Source: Streptomyces sp. ISL-98
GTDB lineage: Bacteria > Actinomycetota > Actinomycetes > Streptomycetales > Streptomycetaceae
Length of the DNA: 64,000 nucleotides
Assembly: GCF_018614055.1 (NCBI RefSeq)
Contig: NZ_JAGGPB010000019.1
Location: 124,001-188,000, forward strand
Direction: 5' to 3'
Shown: one piece after another, positions 41,532 to 50,893 of the stretch
Position numbering within the stretch: position 1 is the first letter of the stretch
Layout: the number at the start of each line of letters is the position of its first letter
Program-made: the position numbers and the translations under genes
The notes under the pieces: generated by a model
What the model was told of the DNA's origin: nothing
Seen by the model: only the letters and a program-made list of their open reading frames with translations
Databases searched by the model: none

Positions 41532-42676
41532 AGAAGACCACCGGAGCCGTCGTCGGTCTCTTCGCATCCGGTCCGCTGCTGCTGGCCGTTCCGATCCTCG
41601 CCATCGGTGCCGGGACGGCTTCGGCCGCCTGCTCGACCGGCGGTGCACAGGCTGTGGATACCTCAGCCGTTGCCGCTCAGGTGAAGGCGATCCTGGACGG
41701 CGGCGCCAAGGGGACGGTCTCCGTGCCGGGGCTGGACGATCCAGCCGAGCAGGTCCCGAACGCCAAGACGATCCAGGCCACCGGTGTCGCGATGAAGATC
41801 CCCGTCCGGGGGCAGATCGTGGCGCTGGCCACCGCGCTGCAGGAGAGCGGCCTGCGGAACATCACCTACGGGGACCGTGACTCGGTGGGGCTTTTCCAAC
41901 AGCGGCCGTCGCAGGGCTGGGGCACCGTGGCCCAGATCATGGACCCGGTCTACTCCTCGACGAAGTTCTACGAGGGGCTGCGGGAGGTCTCGGGCTGGGA
42001 ATCGATGACCATCACCCAGGCCGCCCAGGCGGTGCAGCGCTCGGGCTATCCGGATGCCTACGCCAAGTGGGAGCCCCTGGCGACCGCCCTGCAGAAGGCG
42101 ATCCAGCCGCTGCTGGCGAAGACCGGTGATCCCGCACCCACGCCCTCCCCGTCGGGGTCCGGGGGCGGCACTGCCAGCCCGGCGCCGAATGCCGCAGGCG
42201 GCTGTACGACCGACGGGGACGGAACCGACTTCGGAACCATCCCTCCCGGGACGGTGCCGGACGGATACAAGATCCCGGCCGATGCCTCACCGAAGGTGCA
42301 GACCGCGATTCGCTGGGCCATGGGCCAGCTCGGCACTCCGTACCAGTGGGGCGGCACGTGCACCGACTCCCACGGGGCGGACCCGATGGGTCGCTGCGAC
42401 TGCTCCTCGCTGATGCAGATGTCCTACAAGGCGGCCGGGGTCGTCCTGACGCGGACCACCTACACGCAGGTCAACGAGGGACAGTCGGTCTCAGCCGACG
42501 CTCTGCAACCCGGCGACCTGCTGTTCACCAGGGGCACCGCCCAAGTTCCTGAACACGTAGGCATGTTCATCGGCTCAGGCCTGGTCATTCATGCCCCGCG
42601 CACCGGCGACGTGGTCAAAATTTCGACCCTCGCCTCCTGGAAGCCGCAGATTCTCGCGGCCCGCCGAGTCGTCTGA
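41528..42676 (+). CDS. Secreted lytic transglycosylase-like/NlpC-P60 peptidoglycan hydrolase of the conjugation module
   Basis: 382 residues. A signal peptide (1-34) with K-K then a hydrophobic core ends at A-S-A. Residues 80-200 look like a lysozyme-like domain (A-L-A-T-A-L-Q-E-S-G-L, with Glu, and G-L-F-Q-Q-R-P-S-Q-G-W-G). A Pro/Ser/Gly linker leads to an NlpC/P60 domain (about 255-382) with catalytic Cys in R-C-D-C-S-S-L and His in E-H-V-G-M-F-I-G, then H-A-P-R-T-G-D-V-V. Such VirB1/Orf14-like bifunctional enzymes open the cell wall for the conjugation channel. First large gene of the module. Confidence 0.85.
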   Translation: MKKTTGAVVGLFASGPLLLAVPILAIGAGTASAACSTGGAQAVDTSAVAAQVKAILDGGAKGTVSVPGLDDPAEQVPNAKTIQATGVAMKIPVRGQIVALATALQESGLRNITYGDRDSVGLFQQRPSQGWGTVAQIMDPVYSSTKFYEGLREVSGWESMTITQAAQAVQRSGYPDAYAKWEPLATALQKAIQPLLAKTGDPAPTPSPSGSGGGTASPAPNAAGGCTTDGDGTDFGTIPPGTVPDGYKIPADASPKVQTAIRWAMGQLGTPYQWGGTCTDSHGADPMGRCDCSSLMQMSYKAAGVVLTRTTYTQVNEGQSVSADALQPGDLLFTRGTAQVPEHVGMFIGSGLVIHAPRTGDVVKISTLASWKPQILAARRVV

Positions 42677-42762
42677 CCGGCGCTTCTCCCCCTCCTCTCT
42701 CCCCTGCACCGCCGCTGTGGCCCTTCGGGCTTTGGCGTACGTGAATCGAACTGGAGTTCGTT

Positions 42763-43071
42763 ATGTTTCTCGCCGACAAGGTCATCCAGCTCGCCTACGA
42801 CCCGGGGATCAAGCCCAACGAGGGCGGCCTGCCGGGCCTCTCGGTCCTCAAGCAGGTGATGGGGTCGATCAATCTGTTCGGCATCATCGCCGTGGTCGGC
42901 GCGCTGGCGGTCAGCGCTGGTGTGTGGGCCTGGGGCCACCACTCCGGCGGCCACCAGGCCGAGGCCAACGGTAAGAAGGGCGTGCTGGTCAGCGCTGGTG
43001 CGGCCCTCCTGCTTGGCGCCGCGAACGGCGTGGTGGCGTTCTTCAGCACGCTGGGGACGCAGGTCCGCTGA
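42763..43071 (+). CDS. DUF6112-type small membrane protein (pilin-like)
   Basis: 102 residues with two membrane helices (about 38-58 and 74-95) separated by G-H-H-S-G-G-H. The pattern P-N-x-G-G-L-P-G then G-I-I-A-V-V-G-A-L-A-V-S-A is that of DUF6112 proteins found in actinobacterial conjugation clusters; size and topology resemble VirB2-type pilins. The stop overlaps the next ATG (TGATG). Confidence 0.65.
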   Translation: MFLADKVIQLAYDPGIKPNEGGLPGLSVLKQVMGSINLFGIIAVVGALAVSAGVWAWGHHSGGHQAEANGKKGVLVSAGAALLLGAANGVVAFFSTLGTQVR

Positions 43072-43754
43072 TGTCTTCCCGTTCCACGAACCCCGGCGGC
43101 GCATCTCGCGTGCGCCGCCGGGCGCTGATCGGCACCGTCGCCCTGGTCGTGCTCGTCGCCCTCGCCGGCCTGGCCGCCTATCTCACTCGCGATGGCCGGA
43201 CCTCCTCCGAGGTCTCTCCCTCGCAGGTGAGTTCGGCGTCCCCTTCCCCTGCTCTGCCCCCTTCCTCCCGCCCGTCGTCCGGCATTCGCAGCACGCTGCC
43301 TGCGCGCCCGTCCACGCACGACCCGATCGCCTTCGGGAAGGCGGCTGCGGCAGCGCTGTGGTCCTACGACACCCGGGCATACTCGCAGCCGGAACTGCTG
43401 GCGGCACTGCATACCTGGCTGACCACCGAGGCCAAGTACGCCGACGCCGCGTCGGTCGACGCGCTCGTCCCCTCGCCCGTGCTGTGGGGGCGGATGGCCG
43501 ACAACGGTCAGTACGCCACTGCCGTCGCCACCGAGGCCCGATTTCCTGAATCGTTCAGCCGGGCACTTCAGGCCGATCCCGGGGCCATCGCCCAGGCGTA
43601 CGTCTACGCCGTCACGGTCTCCGGCAAGCAGTCGATCGCCTGGGACGGATCGTCCGCCGGAGGCGCCGAGGACCGGGTCACCACTCTCGCCATCCAGTGC
43701 CGGCCCTCCCAGCCCTGCGCTTTGGCCGGTGTCCTGCCGGCCGTCGCGCCCTGA
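43071..43754 (+). CDS. Single-span membrane protein of the conjugation module
   Basis: 227 residues. A cytoplasmic Arg-rich start, one membrane helix (about 18-38), a Ser/Pro-rich linker and a soluble extracytoplasmic domain (about 85-227). The order of short cytoplasmic tail, helix and NTF2-sized domain recalls VirB8/TcpC proteins, but sequence motifs are too weak to assign it. Overlaps the previous stop by one base. Confidence 0.55.
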   Translation: MSSRSTNPGGASRVRRRALIGTVALVVLVALAGLAAYLTRDGRTSSEVSPSQVSSASPSPALPPSSRPSSGIRSTLPARPSTHDPIAFGKAAAAALWSYDTRAYSQPELLAALHTWLTTEAKYADAASVDALVPSPVLWGRMADNGQYATAVATEARFPESFSRALQADPGAIAQAYVYAVTVSGKQSIAWDGSSAGGAEDRVTTLAIQCRPSQPCALAGVLPAVAP

Positions 43755-43781
43755 CCCGCACCCCAGAAAGGAGGTACCGCC

Positions 43782-45212
43782 ATGGGAGTCTGCGACCTTC
43801 CGCTGATGGACAAGGTCTGCGGCGCCGTCGACTTCGCCACCAACCCCGCCGGGACCGTCACCGACGGCATCGGGGCGTGGATCGCGAAGTCAACGGGTGA
43901 GCTGGCCGCCAGCGCAGCCGACCTCGCCGCCAAGGCCGTCAACGAAACCACCGCCATCGATCTCAACGCCGGTTGGTTCCGGGACAACTACGAGCTGCTG
44001 TTGCCCATCGGCCTCGCCTTGACCGTCGGCACGTTCTGCATCCAGTTGATGTTCGCGGCCTGGCGACGGGACGAACGCGCCCTCGCCCAAGCGGCGATTG
44101 GCACGATGACCGGCGTCCTCTTCTCCTTCTGCGCCGTCGCCTTCACCTCCGTGGCCCTCACGGTTGTCGACGCTCTGTCCGACGGCCTGTTCCAAGCAGC
44201 CAACAGCTCAGTGGACGACGCGATCCGCCGCGTCATCAAGGTCAACCAGTTGGGGGCGATGTACGGCCTCGGCTGGGGTGTCCCAGCCCTGGTCGCCCTC
44301 GGCTGCGCGATCGGCGCGTTCATGTACTGGGGCGTGATGGTCGCCCGCAAGGTCGGCGTCCTGATCATGGTCGCTCTCGCGGTCTTCGCCGGAGCCGGCG
44401 GCGGCTGGGAGGTCGCCAAGCGCTGGCGGCGGGGTTGGATCGAGGCCACCGCCACCCTCGTCGTGTCGAAACTGCTGATGACCGTGGTCTTCCTGATCGG
44501 CGTCTCGGCGATGGGCAAGTCCGATGCCACGGACGGAATGGCCGCTCTGTCCGACGCGATGGCCGGCATTGTAGTGATGGTCCTGGTCCTGCTCTGCCCG
44601 TACGCCACCTACAAGTTCGTCCACTGGGCGACCGACGGCGGCGGACACGACGACCTGCACCGTACCGGCGTCGCCGGCATGGCAGTCGCCGCTGGGGCCG
44701 CGAAGACCGCGGGCAGCCTGGCGATGCAGGCCGGCACCGGCACCCCTGCTCCGCAGGGGCCGAGCAAGGTCCCCGGCGCGGGTGTCGATGGTGTCGCCTC
44801 CGGCATCAACCCCTCCGGCGGCAACCTCAGCAAGGAAGGGATCGACGCCGGGCCGCCCAAGCCGCAGACCCGCTTCCGGTACGGCGAAGACCCGAACGCT
44901 GCTGGCGACAAGGGCCGAGCCCTGATCCAGCGACCCGGCATCCCGCCGCTCATCACCCGACCCAGCGAGGGCGAAGCGGGAGGTTCCGCAGGGGGCGCCC
45001 CGGGTGCCGCCGGCGGCTCTGGTCAGTTCGCTGTCGCGTCGGCTCCGGGCAGCAGCATGACCCGCGCCGGTGCCGCGCCGCCTGCCGGCCTGTCGCCCGG
45101 GGGCACGAGCAGCCCTGCCGCACCGCCGCCGGCTTCCACCGGTCCGTCGGCAACCGGTTCCCCGACGCCGACGAGCTGGGTGTACCCCAACCAGCCGCGT
45201 TCGGGGTCCTGA
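43782..45212 (+). CDS. VirB6/TrbL-like polytopic membrane protein
   Basis: 476 residues. Six or so membrane helices between about 65 and 290 (for example L-L-P-I-G-L-A-L-T-V-G-T-F, V-L-F-S-F-C-A-V-A-F, V-G-V-L-I-M-V-A-L-A-V-F and V-V-M-V-L-V-L-L-C-P), with the central Trp in G-G-W-E-V-A-K-R-W typical for this family. The C-terminal 170 residues are Gly/Ala/Pro-rich and disordered. It would form the inner membrane channel of the type IV secretion system. Strong ribosome site AAAGGAGG at 43768-43775. Confidence 0.75.
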   Translation: MGVCDLPLMDKVCGAVDFATNPAGTVTDGIGAWIAKSTGELAASAADLAAKAVNETTAIDLNAGWFRDNYELLLPIGLALTVGTFCIQLMFAAWRRDERALAQAAIGTMTGVLFSFCAVAFTSVALTVVDALSDGLFQAANSSVDDAIRRVIKVNQLGAMYGLGWGVPALVALGCAIGAFMYWGVMVARKVGVLIMVALAVFAGAGGGWEVAKRWRRGWIEATATLVVSKLLMTVVFLIGVSAMGKSDATDGMAALSDAMAGIVVMVLVLLCPYATYKFVHWATDGGGHDDLHRTGVAGMAVAAGAAKTAGSLAMQAGTGTPAPQGPSKVPGAGVDGVASGINPSGGNLSKEGIDAGPPKPQTRFRYGEDPNAAGDKGRALIQRPGIPPLITRPSEGEAGGSAGGAPGAAGGSGQFAVASAPGSSMTRAGAAPPAGLSPGGTSSPAAPPPASTGPSATGSPTPTSWVYPNQPRSGS

Positions 45213-45224
45213 CCAACCACAGCC

Positions 45225-45255
45225 GGGGGCGGGCTGCACCCCGCAGCCCGCCCCC
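45225..45255 (+). terminator. GC-rich hairpin after the VirB6-like gene
   Basis: Perfect 13-base stem (GGGGGCGGGCTGC with GCAGCCCGCCCCC) with a five-base loop, no T-tract. In high-GC actinomycetes such hairpins can terminate or attenuate; here it may lower expression of the downstream genes. Confidence 0.6.
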
Positions 45256-45356
45256 GTACCCAGCATCGCCGATCACCAGAAACGGAGCCTTTCCATGACC
45301 TCCAGAAGAGCGCCGAACGCCTCGCACTCCGCCCGTTCCCACCGTCTGGAACCACC

Positions 45357-46829
45357 ATGTCTGACAAGCCCCAGGCCGAAGCCACCACGGCCACCGTGAA
45401 GTTCCCGCACCGCAGCAGGCGCGGCATCCTGCTCGGCCTCACCGCCCCGCAGCTGATCGTCGTGAGCCTCACCGGCCTGCTCCTGCTCGCCGTGATCCTC
45501 GCCCGTGGCGTGGTCGGCGCTCTCGAACTCATCCCCGCTTGGGCCGCCATCGCCCTGCTTGTCTTCGTCCGCCACCGAGGCCGAGCCCTGGCCGACTGGG
45601 CTCCGATCGTTACCCGGTACGTGCTCCGCCGGATGCGGGGCCAGTTGATCTGGCTCGTCTGGCCCTCCCGCCGCCCAGTCCGCGAAGGACTCCTCCACCT
45701 GCCCGGCACCGCCGCCAGCCTGCGCGTGGTCACCGCACCCGACCGCCGGTACGGCGCGGTCCACAACCCCCACACCGGCACGTTGACCGCCGTCGTCAAG
45801 GTGTCCTCCCGCGCCTACGCGCTGCTCGACCCGGGCACCCAGAATGCCAATGTCAACGGCTGGGGACGCGCGCTGGCCGCGCTCGCCCGCACCGGCCAGG
45901 TCGCCCGTATCCAGGTGATCGAGCGCACCGTCCCGGACTCCGGCGACGCCCTTCGCCGGTACTGGGAGGAGCACGGACAGCCCAATGCCCCCGTGGCCGG
46001 CGCGATCTACAGCGAGCTGATCCAGAGCGCGGGCCCGGCTGCGGCTCCGCACGAAACGTACGTCGCGGTGTCGCTGGACGCGAAGGCCGCGCGACGTCTG
46101 ATCAACCAGGCCGGAGGCGGCCTGACCGGGTCCTTCAGCGTCCTGGCGCAGCTGACCTCGACCTTCGACCAGGCTGCGCGAACCGCCGGGCTCAACCCCA
46201 CCGGCTGGCTCAGCGCCCACGAGATCGCGGCCGTCGCGCGAACGGCGTACGACCCCAAGACCCTTGCCGCACTGGATCGTTGGTCCACCGCCGGACGTCC
46301 CGAGGCTGAGCCCGCCGCTGCCGGTCCCGTCGTGGTCGTCGAGAAGTCGGACCACATCGCGACCGACTCGGCCGTCCACGCCACGTACTGGGTGGAGAAC
46401 TGGCCGAGGACCGAGACGTCGGCGGGCTTTCTGCACCAGCTCCTGTTCACCGCCGGGGTCCGACGCACGCTGTCGCTGTCGTACGAGCCGAAGGGACTGG
46501 ACGCCGCCCTGCGTGACGTCCAGCGCAAGAAGTCCAGCGTGATCGCCGACGCCGCCGAGCGAGCTCGGCGCGGCCAGGTCGACTCCGAAGCGGACTCGAT
46601 CGAGTACCAGGACATCAAGTCCCGTGAGCGCCAGCTCATCGCGGGCCACGCGGATGTCGCCCTGACCGGCCTGCTGACCGTCTCGGCCGACTCCGAGGAG
46701 GAACTCCGTTCCGCCTGCGCGGTCGTGGAGACCGCGGCCGTCGGCGCCCAGCTCGACCTCCGGCCGCTCACCTGGCAGCAGGCCGAAGCGTTCACCGCCG
46801 CCGCCATGCCACTCGCCATCGCCGCCTGA
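45357..46829 (+). CDS. SCO6880-family conjugation protein
   Basis: 490 residues. Two adjacent membrane helices (about 30-68) at a PrgI/VirB3-like N-terminus, then a long cytoplasmic domain conserved in the SCO6880 family (L-R-V-V-T-A-P-D-R-R-Y-G-A-V-x-N, W-G-R-A-L-A-A-L-A, P-R-T-E-T-S-A-G-F). The gene stands between VirB6-like and VirB4-like proteins, the usual order in actinobacterial conjugative elements, where it probably acts as the VirB3-like adaptor for the ATPase. A 34-codon frame starting at 45297 with GGAG upstream overlaps its start and could be a leader. Confidence 0.75.
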   Translation: MSDKPQAEATTATVKFPHRSRRGILLGLTAPQLIVVSLTGLLLLAVILARGVVGALELIPAWAAIALLVFVRHRGRALADWAPIVTRYVLRRMRGQLIWLVWPSRRPVREGLLHLPGTAASLRVVTAPDRRYGAVHNPHTGTLTAVVKVSSRAYALLDPGTQNANVNGWGRALAALARTGQVARIQVIERTVPDSGDALRRYWEEHGQPNAPVAGAIYSELIQSAGPAAAPHETYVAVSLDAKAARRLINQAGGGLTGSFSVLAQLTSTFDQAARTAGLNPTGWLSAHEIAAVARTAYDPKTLAALDRWSTAGRPEAEPAAAGPVVVVEKSDHIATDSAVHATYWVENWPRTETSAGFLHQLLFTAGVRRTLSLSYEPKGLDAALRDVQRKKSSVIADAAERARRGQVDSEADSIEYQDIKSRERQLIAGHADVALTGLLTVSADSEEELRSACAVVETAAVGAQLDLRPLTWQQAEAFTAAAMPLAIAA

Positions 46830-46863
46830 TGCCGGCCTCCCCTCCCTCCGAAAGAGCACCGCC

Positions 46864-47316
46864 ATGTCCCGCACCGCCAGCCCGACCGCGCAGGACTTCG
46901 TGCCCTTCGCCACCGCCGCGCTCGACTTCCACCGCGCGCTCAACGTTCCGGGCGGCCCTCTCGTCACCACGCGAGCCGAGCTGGACGCCCTGCACTCCCA
47001 CCTCGTGTCCCTGCATGGCTTGCTCGACGCCCATACCGCCCGCACCGGACAGCTCGTCCCGATCGAGGGCGACCAGCTCCGGGCCGCCCGCACTCGAATC
47101 TGGCAGGCCGCCGACCACGTCCACGCCGCCTACCACGCGGCACCTCAGCCGGACTCCGGCGAGGTGCCCGAGCGCGAGGCGTGCCAGGCCGGCCTGCCCG
47201 AAGGGGCGCCAGAGCTAACCATCTGCCAGCGCCATCAGCGCACCGCGCACCTGGTGCGCCGCCGCACCACCCCGGCCGACCTGCACGCGCCGTTCACCGG
47301 CCTCGTCCGCCGCTGA
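46864..47316 (+). CDS. DUF6238-like small protein of the conjugation module
   Basis: 150 residues, soluble, mainly helical. F-V-P-F-A-T-A-A-L-D-F-H-R-A-L and the end T-C/I-C-Q-R-H-Q-R-T-A-H-L-V-R-R-R-T-T-P-x-D-L-H resemble small proteins found between SCO6880 and VirB4-like genes. The Cys/His group near residue 120-127 could bind metal. Role unknown. Confidence 0.55.
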   Translation: MSRTASPTAQDFVPFATAALDFHRALNVPGGPLVTTRAELDALHSHLVSLHGLLDAHTARTGQLVPIEGDQLRAARTRIWQAADHVHAAYHAAPQPDSGEVPEREACQAGLPEGAPELTICQRHQRTAHLVRRRTTPADLHAPFTGLVRR

Positions 47317-47342
47317 CCCGCCTTCCGTCTGGAGAAACGTTC

Positions 47343-48848
47343 ATGCCCCGCACCCGCGCCAGCGCCTCCCACCTGTTTGTCCCCCGCAAGGCATCACGCG
47401 CCGAGCAGCGGGCCGCCCGCGCCGGCTTCGCCGAGGCCCGCCGCCAAGCCCGCCTCGCCGGAGCCCCGCCGAAGCACCGCGCCGAGGAAACCCTCGACCC
47501 GGAACTGCGGCCGACCTACCCGCCGTCCGGACGCCCCGGCGCCTCCTCGGCTCGGGGCGGCAAGCTCAGCCTGCCCGCCCATCGAATGACCACAGCCACC
47601 GTCAGCGGGGCCTATCCGTTTCTCGCGGAGGGCGGATTGGGTGCGGAGGGCATCTTCATCGGTCGAGATGTCCATGCGGAAGCCGCTTTCTGTTACGACC
47701 CGTTCTCGCTCTACAGCAGCGGCCGGATCGAGGGTTTCACGAACCCGAACGCCGTCCTGGCCGGGATCATCGGCATGGGCAAGTCCGCGCTGGCCAAATC
47801 GATAGCCACCCGCGCGATTGCCCACGGCTACCGGGTCTACGTTCCCTGCGACCCCAAGGGAGAGTGGACGGCCGTCGCACAGGCCCTCGGCGGCTACAGC
47901 ATCGCGCTGGGGCCGGGGCTCCCGGGCCGGCTGAACCCCCTGGATGCCCCGGCCCGGCCCGCCTCGGTGAGCGAGGGCGACTGGTCGACCGAGGTCCGAA
48001 AGCGCCGCCTCCTGCTCCTGGCGGGCCTGGCTCGCACCGTGCTGAAGCGCGATCTCCTGCCGATGGAGCACACAGCTCTGGACCTCGCTCTCGACCTGGT
48101 CGTCGCCGAGGCCGACGCCAGCGACACGGTGCCGCTGCTCGGCGAGATCGCGCACACCCTCGGCTCGCCCGAGCGCCTCGACCGAGCCCTCGGCGACCAG
48201 GCCGGACACATGGGGCCCGCCGCACAGGACCTCGCGCACGCCCTTCGCCGTCTTGTGCACGGCGACCTCAGCGGCATGTTCGACGCTCCCTCGACGGTGG
48301 CCTTCGACCCGACCACCCCGATGCTGTCCATCGACCTCTCCCGCCTCGGCGGCTCCGGAGACGACACCGCCTTGGTCTTGGCCATGACCTGCGCCTCGGC
48401 GTGGATGGAGAGCGCACTCTCCGACCCGGACGGCGGCCGACGCTGGGTGATCTACGACGAGGCGTGGCGCGTCATGAGGCACGTCGGCCTGCTCGAACGC
48501 ATGCAGTCCCAGTGGAAGCTCTCCCGCGGGCTCGGCATCGCCAACCTCATGGTCATCCACCGCCTCAGCGACCTGCTCAGCGCAGGCGATGTCGGCTCGC
48601 GCGGCCGGGTGCTGGCCGAGGGTCTCCTGGCCGACTGCTCCACCCGCATCATCTACCGCCAGGAGCCCGACCAGCTCGCTGCTGCCGCTTCGTTGCTCGG
48701 CCTGACCGGCGTCGAGACCCAAGCGGTGTCCGCCCTGACCAAGGGCCGGGGCCTGTGGAAGGTCGCGGGCCGGAGTTTCATCACCCAGCACATCCTGCAC
48801 CCGGCCGAGCGCGAACTGTTCGACACCGACGCCCGCATGTCGGCCTAG
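47343..48848 (+). CDS. VirB4/TraC-like conjugation ATPase
   Basis: 501 residues. Walker A is G-I-I-G-M-G-K-S-A-L-A-K-S at about 140, followed by Y-V-P-C-D-P-K-G-E-W; Walker B is R-R-W-V-I-Y-D-E-A-W at about 370, then the V-I-H-R-L-S-D sensor region and a C-terminal I-Y-R-Q-E-P-D. This is the C-terminal ATPase half of VirB4; the N-terminal VirB4 domain is supplied by the SCO6880-type protein. It energises the secretion channel. GGAGAAA stands six bases before ATG 47343. A 30-codon copy of its centre exists at 27451. Confidence 0.85.
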   Translation: MPRTRASASHLFVPRKASRAEQRAARAGFAEARRQARLAGAPPKHRAEETLDPELRPTYPPSGRPGASSARGGKLSLPAHRMTTATVSGAYPFLAEGGLGAEGIFIGRDVHAEAAFCYDPFSLYSSGRIEGFTNPNAVLAGIIGMGKSALAKSIATRAIAHGYRVYVPCDPKGEWTAVAQALGGYSIALGPGLPGRLNPLDAPARPASVSEGDWSTEVRKRRLLLLAGLARTVLKRDLLPMEHTALDLALDLVVAEADASDTVPLLGEIAHTLGSPERLDRALGDQAGHMGPAAQDLAHALRRLVHGDLSGMFDAPSTVAFDPTTPMLSIDLSRLGGSGDDTALVLAMTCASAWMESALSDPDGGRRWVIYDEAWRVMRHVGLLERMQSQWKLSRGLGIANLMVIHRLSDLLSAGDVGSRGRVLAEGLLADCSTRIIYRQEPDQLAAAASLLGLTGVETQAVSALTKGRGLWKVAGRSFITQHILHPAERELFDTDARMSA

Positions 48849-48881
48849 ATCAACTAGCCACCTTCCAAACGGAGTTGAACC

Positions 48882-49352
48882 ATGTCATCGACCGTACCGC
48901 GAGCAGGCTACCGAGTCCACGGGGGAGCCCCCGCCCCGCCCGTGAGCCCGGGCACCGTCGCACCGGCCGTCGACTGGAACGACCGTCTCGCCGCAGCCCG
49001 GCCCGAGGAGTTCGCCGAGCTGTTCCACGAGGCAATCACGGAGGACTTCGGCGCGGTGGCCCGGCTGCACCAGATGCTCGAAACCGCCTCGGAGTGGTGC
49101 CGCGCCCACAGCGCCCGAGGGGTTGCCTCCGAGCTGGACGCCCTCGCCGATCGCCTGACCGACCTCGGCGAAGAGCTGCATCTCGTGGGGGAGGACGTGG
49201 GCCACGAGATCCACTCCCGCTCGCATCGGGCGACAGCAGCGGCCCGTGTCTCCCGAGTCGTGTCAATCCGGGGGACTTCCGTCGGCCAGCAGAGCGACGC
49301 TCCTGCTCCCCTCCCGCCGCCCACCGTCCGTTCGCTGCCGCGTTCGCGGTGA
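48882..49352 (+). CDS. Uncharacterised conjugation-module protein
   Basis: 156 residues; soluble; central helices with F-A-E-L-F-H-E-A-I-T-E-D-F-G-A-V-A-R-L-H. No family recognised. It lies 33 bases after the VirB4-like gene in the same operon. Confidence 0.55.
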   Translation: MSSTVPRAGYRVHGGAPAPPVSPGTVAPAVDWNDRLAAARPEEFAELFHEAITEDFGAVARLHQMLETASEWCRAHSARGVASELDALADRLTDLGEELHLVGEDVGHEIHSRSHRATAAARVSRVVSIRGTSVGQQSDAPAPLPPPTVRSLPRSR

Positions 49353-49379
49353 GCACCGACACAGGAACGAGGACCAACC

Positions 49380-50078
49380 GTGCCCACTTCTCCCAGCTCT
49401 CCCGCTTCCCACGAAAGCCAGCCACCGGCGACCACCGATCACCTGGCGTGGCGGCTGCACATCCCGGCACTGGCCTCCTCCGCCGCCGGCATCAAGCAGG
49501 CGTCCGATGCCTGGGACGCGGTCTCGGACTCCCTCTGCGGCCACGACGGCTGGCCCATCGATGAGAAGGGTTATGCGGACGGCAAGGTGACGCGAGACGC
49601 CGAAGCGTGGAAACACGTCGAGGTCTTCCTCGCCCACGGCCCCGAGGTGCTGGCCGGTGTCCGCTCCGCCGCCATCGGCGCCGACTACGTCGAGGGGCCG
49701 ATCAGCGAAGACCTCCAGCGGCTGCGCGGAATCGACACCACCCTGGAACGAGCAGGCCAGATCCAGCACGAGTGGGATCAGGTCATGGCGCTCATGGACG
49801 CCTCGCTCCCCGGCTCGCGAGAGATCTACGCGAGCCAGGCGCAGGAGATCCGCAACTCCGAAGGCTGGCACTACGCGGACGAGTTGTCATTCCAAGGCCC
49901 GGCGCTCGCCCGGGCTGCCGACTACTTGGCCAACCGGATGGATCCTGATCAGCCCTCGCAGACAGAGCGTGCCCAGGTGGCCCTCGCTCGATCCACCTCC
50001 GGCAACCGCGGGGCCCCACCCGCTTCGCCTCCCGCACCGCCCGCGTCGAACCCGACGGCCCCACGTCGTTCCCACTGA
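49380..50078 (+). CDS. Uncharacterised conjugation-module protein
   Basis: 232 residues, GTG start with GAGGA about six bases upstream. A compact helical domain (about 20-185) contains W-R-L-H-I-P-A-L-A and A-W-D-A-V-S-D; the C-terminal 40 residues are Pro/Ala/Ser-rich. No domain recognised, no membrane segment. Confidence 0.55.
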   Translation: MPTSPSSPASHESQPPATTDHLAWRLHIPALASSAAGIKQASDAWDAVSDSLCGHDGWPIDEKGYADGKVTRDAEAWKHVEVFLAHGPEVLAGVRSAAIGADYVEGPISEDLQRLRGIDTTLERAGQIQHEWDQVMALMDASLPGSREIYASQAQEIRNSEGWHYADELSFQGPALARAADYLANRMDPDQPSQTERAQVALARSTSGNRGAPPASPPAPPASNPTAPRRSH

Positions 50079-50214
50079 CGCCCCTAGCACCGACTGCCGG
50101 CGAGGCCAAACCGGCCGATCGCCGGATCCTCATGGAACGCCACTACCCCTACCGCCCCACGCGCCTGCGGCTCGCGCCGTCGATCGCTGGGGCACCCGGC
50201 CACGGAGAAGCCCC

Positions 50215-50796
50215 ATGCGCCCCGATCAGCCCCTGGTCACCCTCCAACAGGAGGGCACACGCATCACCACGCGCACCAGCGAACCCTTCCCCCAGCAAGC
50301 CACTGCCGGCACCCCGGAACGGGAGCACGGGTACGGACACCTCACCGTTCCCCTTCGGCAGCGCGGCCTGGAGTGCACCGTCGAGTACGGCCTCAGCGAC
50401 TACATCGTCCACGTCGGGCTCCCCGACGGTAGTTCGTTGATCATCTCGCCACCGCAGGAACCGTCGACCGACCATGCACCCGGGCATCCCGACAGCTGGT
50501 TGGTGACCCGCGGGCATCCCGACGACTCCGCAGTCCACGAAGTGATCTACGACTCGGAGCCAGACGGCCCCCACGCCCGTCACGGCGGCAGTGTCCCGAG
50601 TCTGCTCGCCGCCATCGACGCGCGTCTTGATCAGCTCGACGTGCCTCCACGGCCGGCTTCTGCCTCGCCACGAGTGAGTGCTGCTCTCGCGCTCTCGCCG
50701 ACCGCCCAGCGCACGGGACCAGCACCACTGCCAGCGGCTTCGGCCGTACAGCCCGCGCTGCCGCCCGCCCGTCCCTCGTCCGTACCCGGTCGCTGA
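50215..50796 (+). CDS. Uncharacterised conjugation-module protein
   Basis: 193 residues from ATG 50215 (GGAGAA six bases before). Short beta-rich centre (Y-G-L-S-D-Y-I-V-H-V-G-L-P-D-G-S) flanked by disordered Pro/Ala/Ser tails. Family unknown. The open frame runs upstream of the start but overlaps the previous gene and lacks a site there. Confidence 0.5.
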   Translation: MRPDQPLVTLQQEGTRITTRTSEPFPQQATAGTPEREHGYGHLTVPLRQRGLECTVEYGLSDYIVHVGLPDGSSLIISPPQEPSTDHAPGHPDSWLVTRGHPDDSAVHEVIYDSEPDGPHARHGGSVPSLLAAIDARLDQLDVPPRPASASPRVSAALALSPTAQRTGPAPLPAASAVQPALPPARPSSVPGR

Positions 50797-50893
50797 CCGC
50801 TTCCCGCCTCGGAGTGCGCCATGTCCCGCACCAGCAGAACCATCCCGGCCCTCGACCGCCCCTCTTCCCGAGCCTGCACCGGATGGATCAGCC

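Noticed and set aside
45273..47093. 606-codon minus-strand frame across the SCO6880 gene
   Set aside because: Shadow of the plus-strand gene; no start site or domain.
47864..49564. 566-codon plus-strand frame overlapping the VirB4-like gene
   Set aside because: Arg/Pro-rich shadow frame; the VirB4 motifs are in the other frame.
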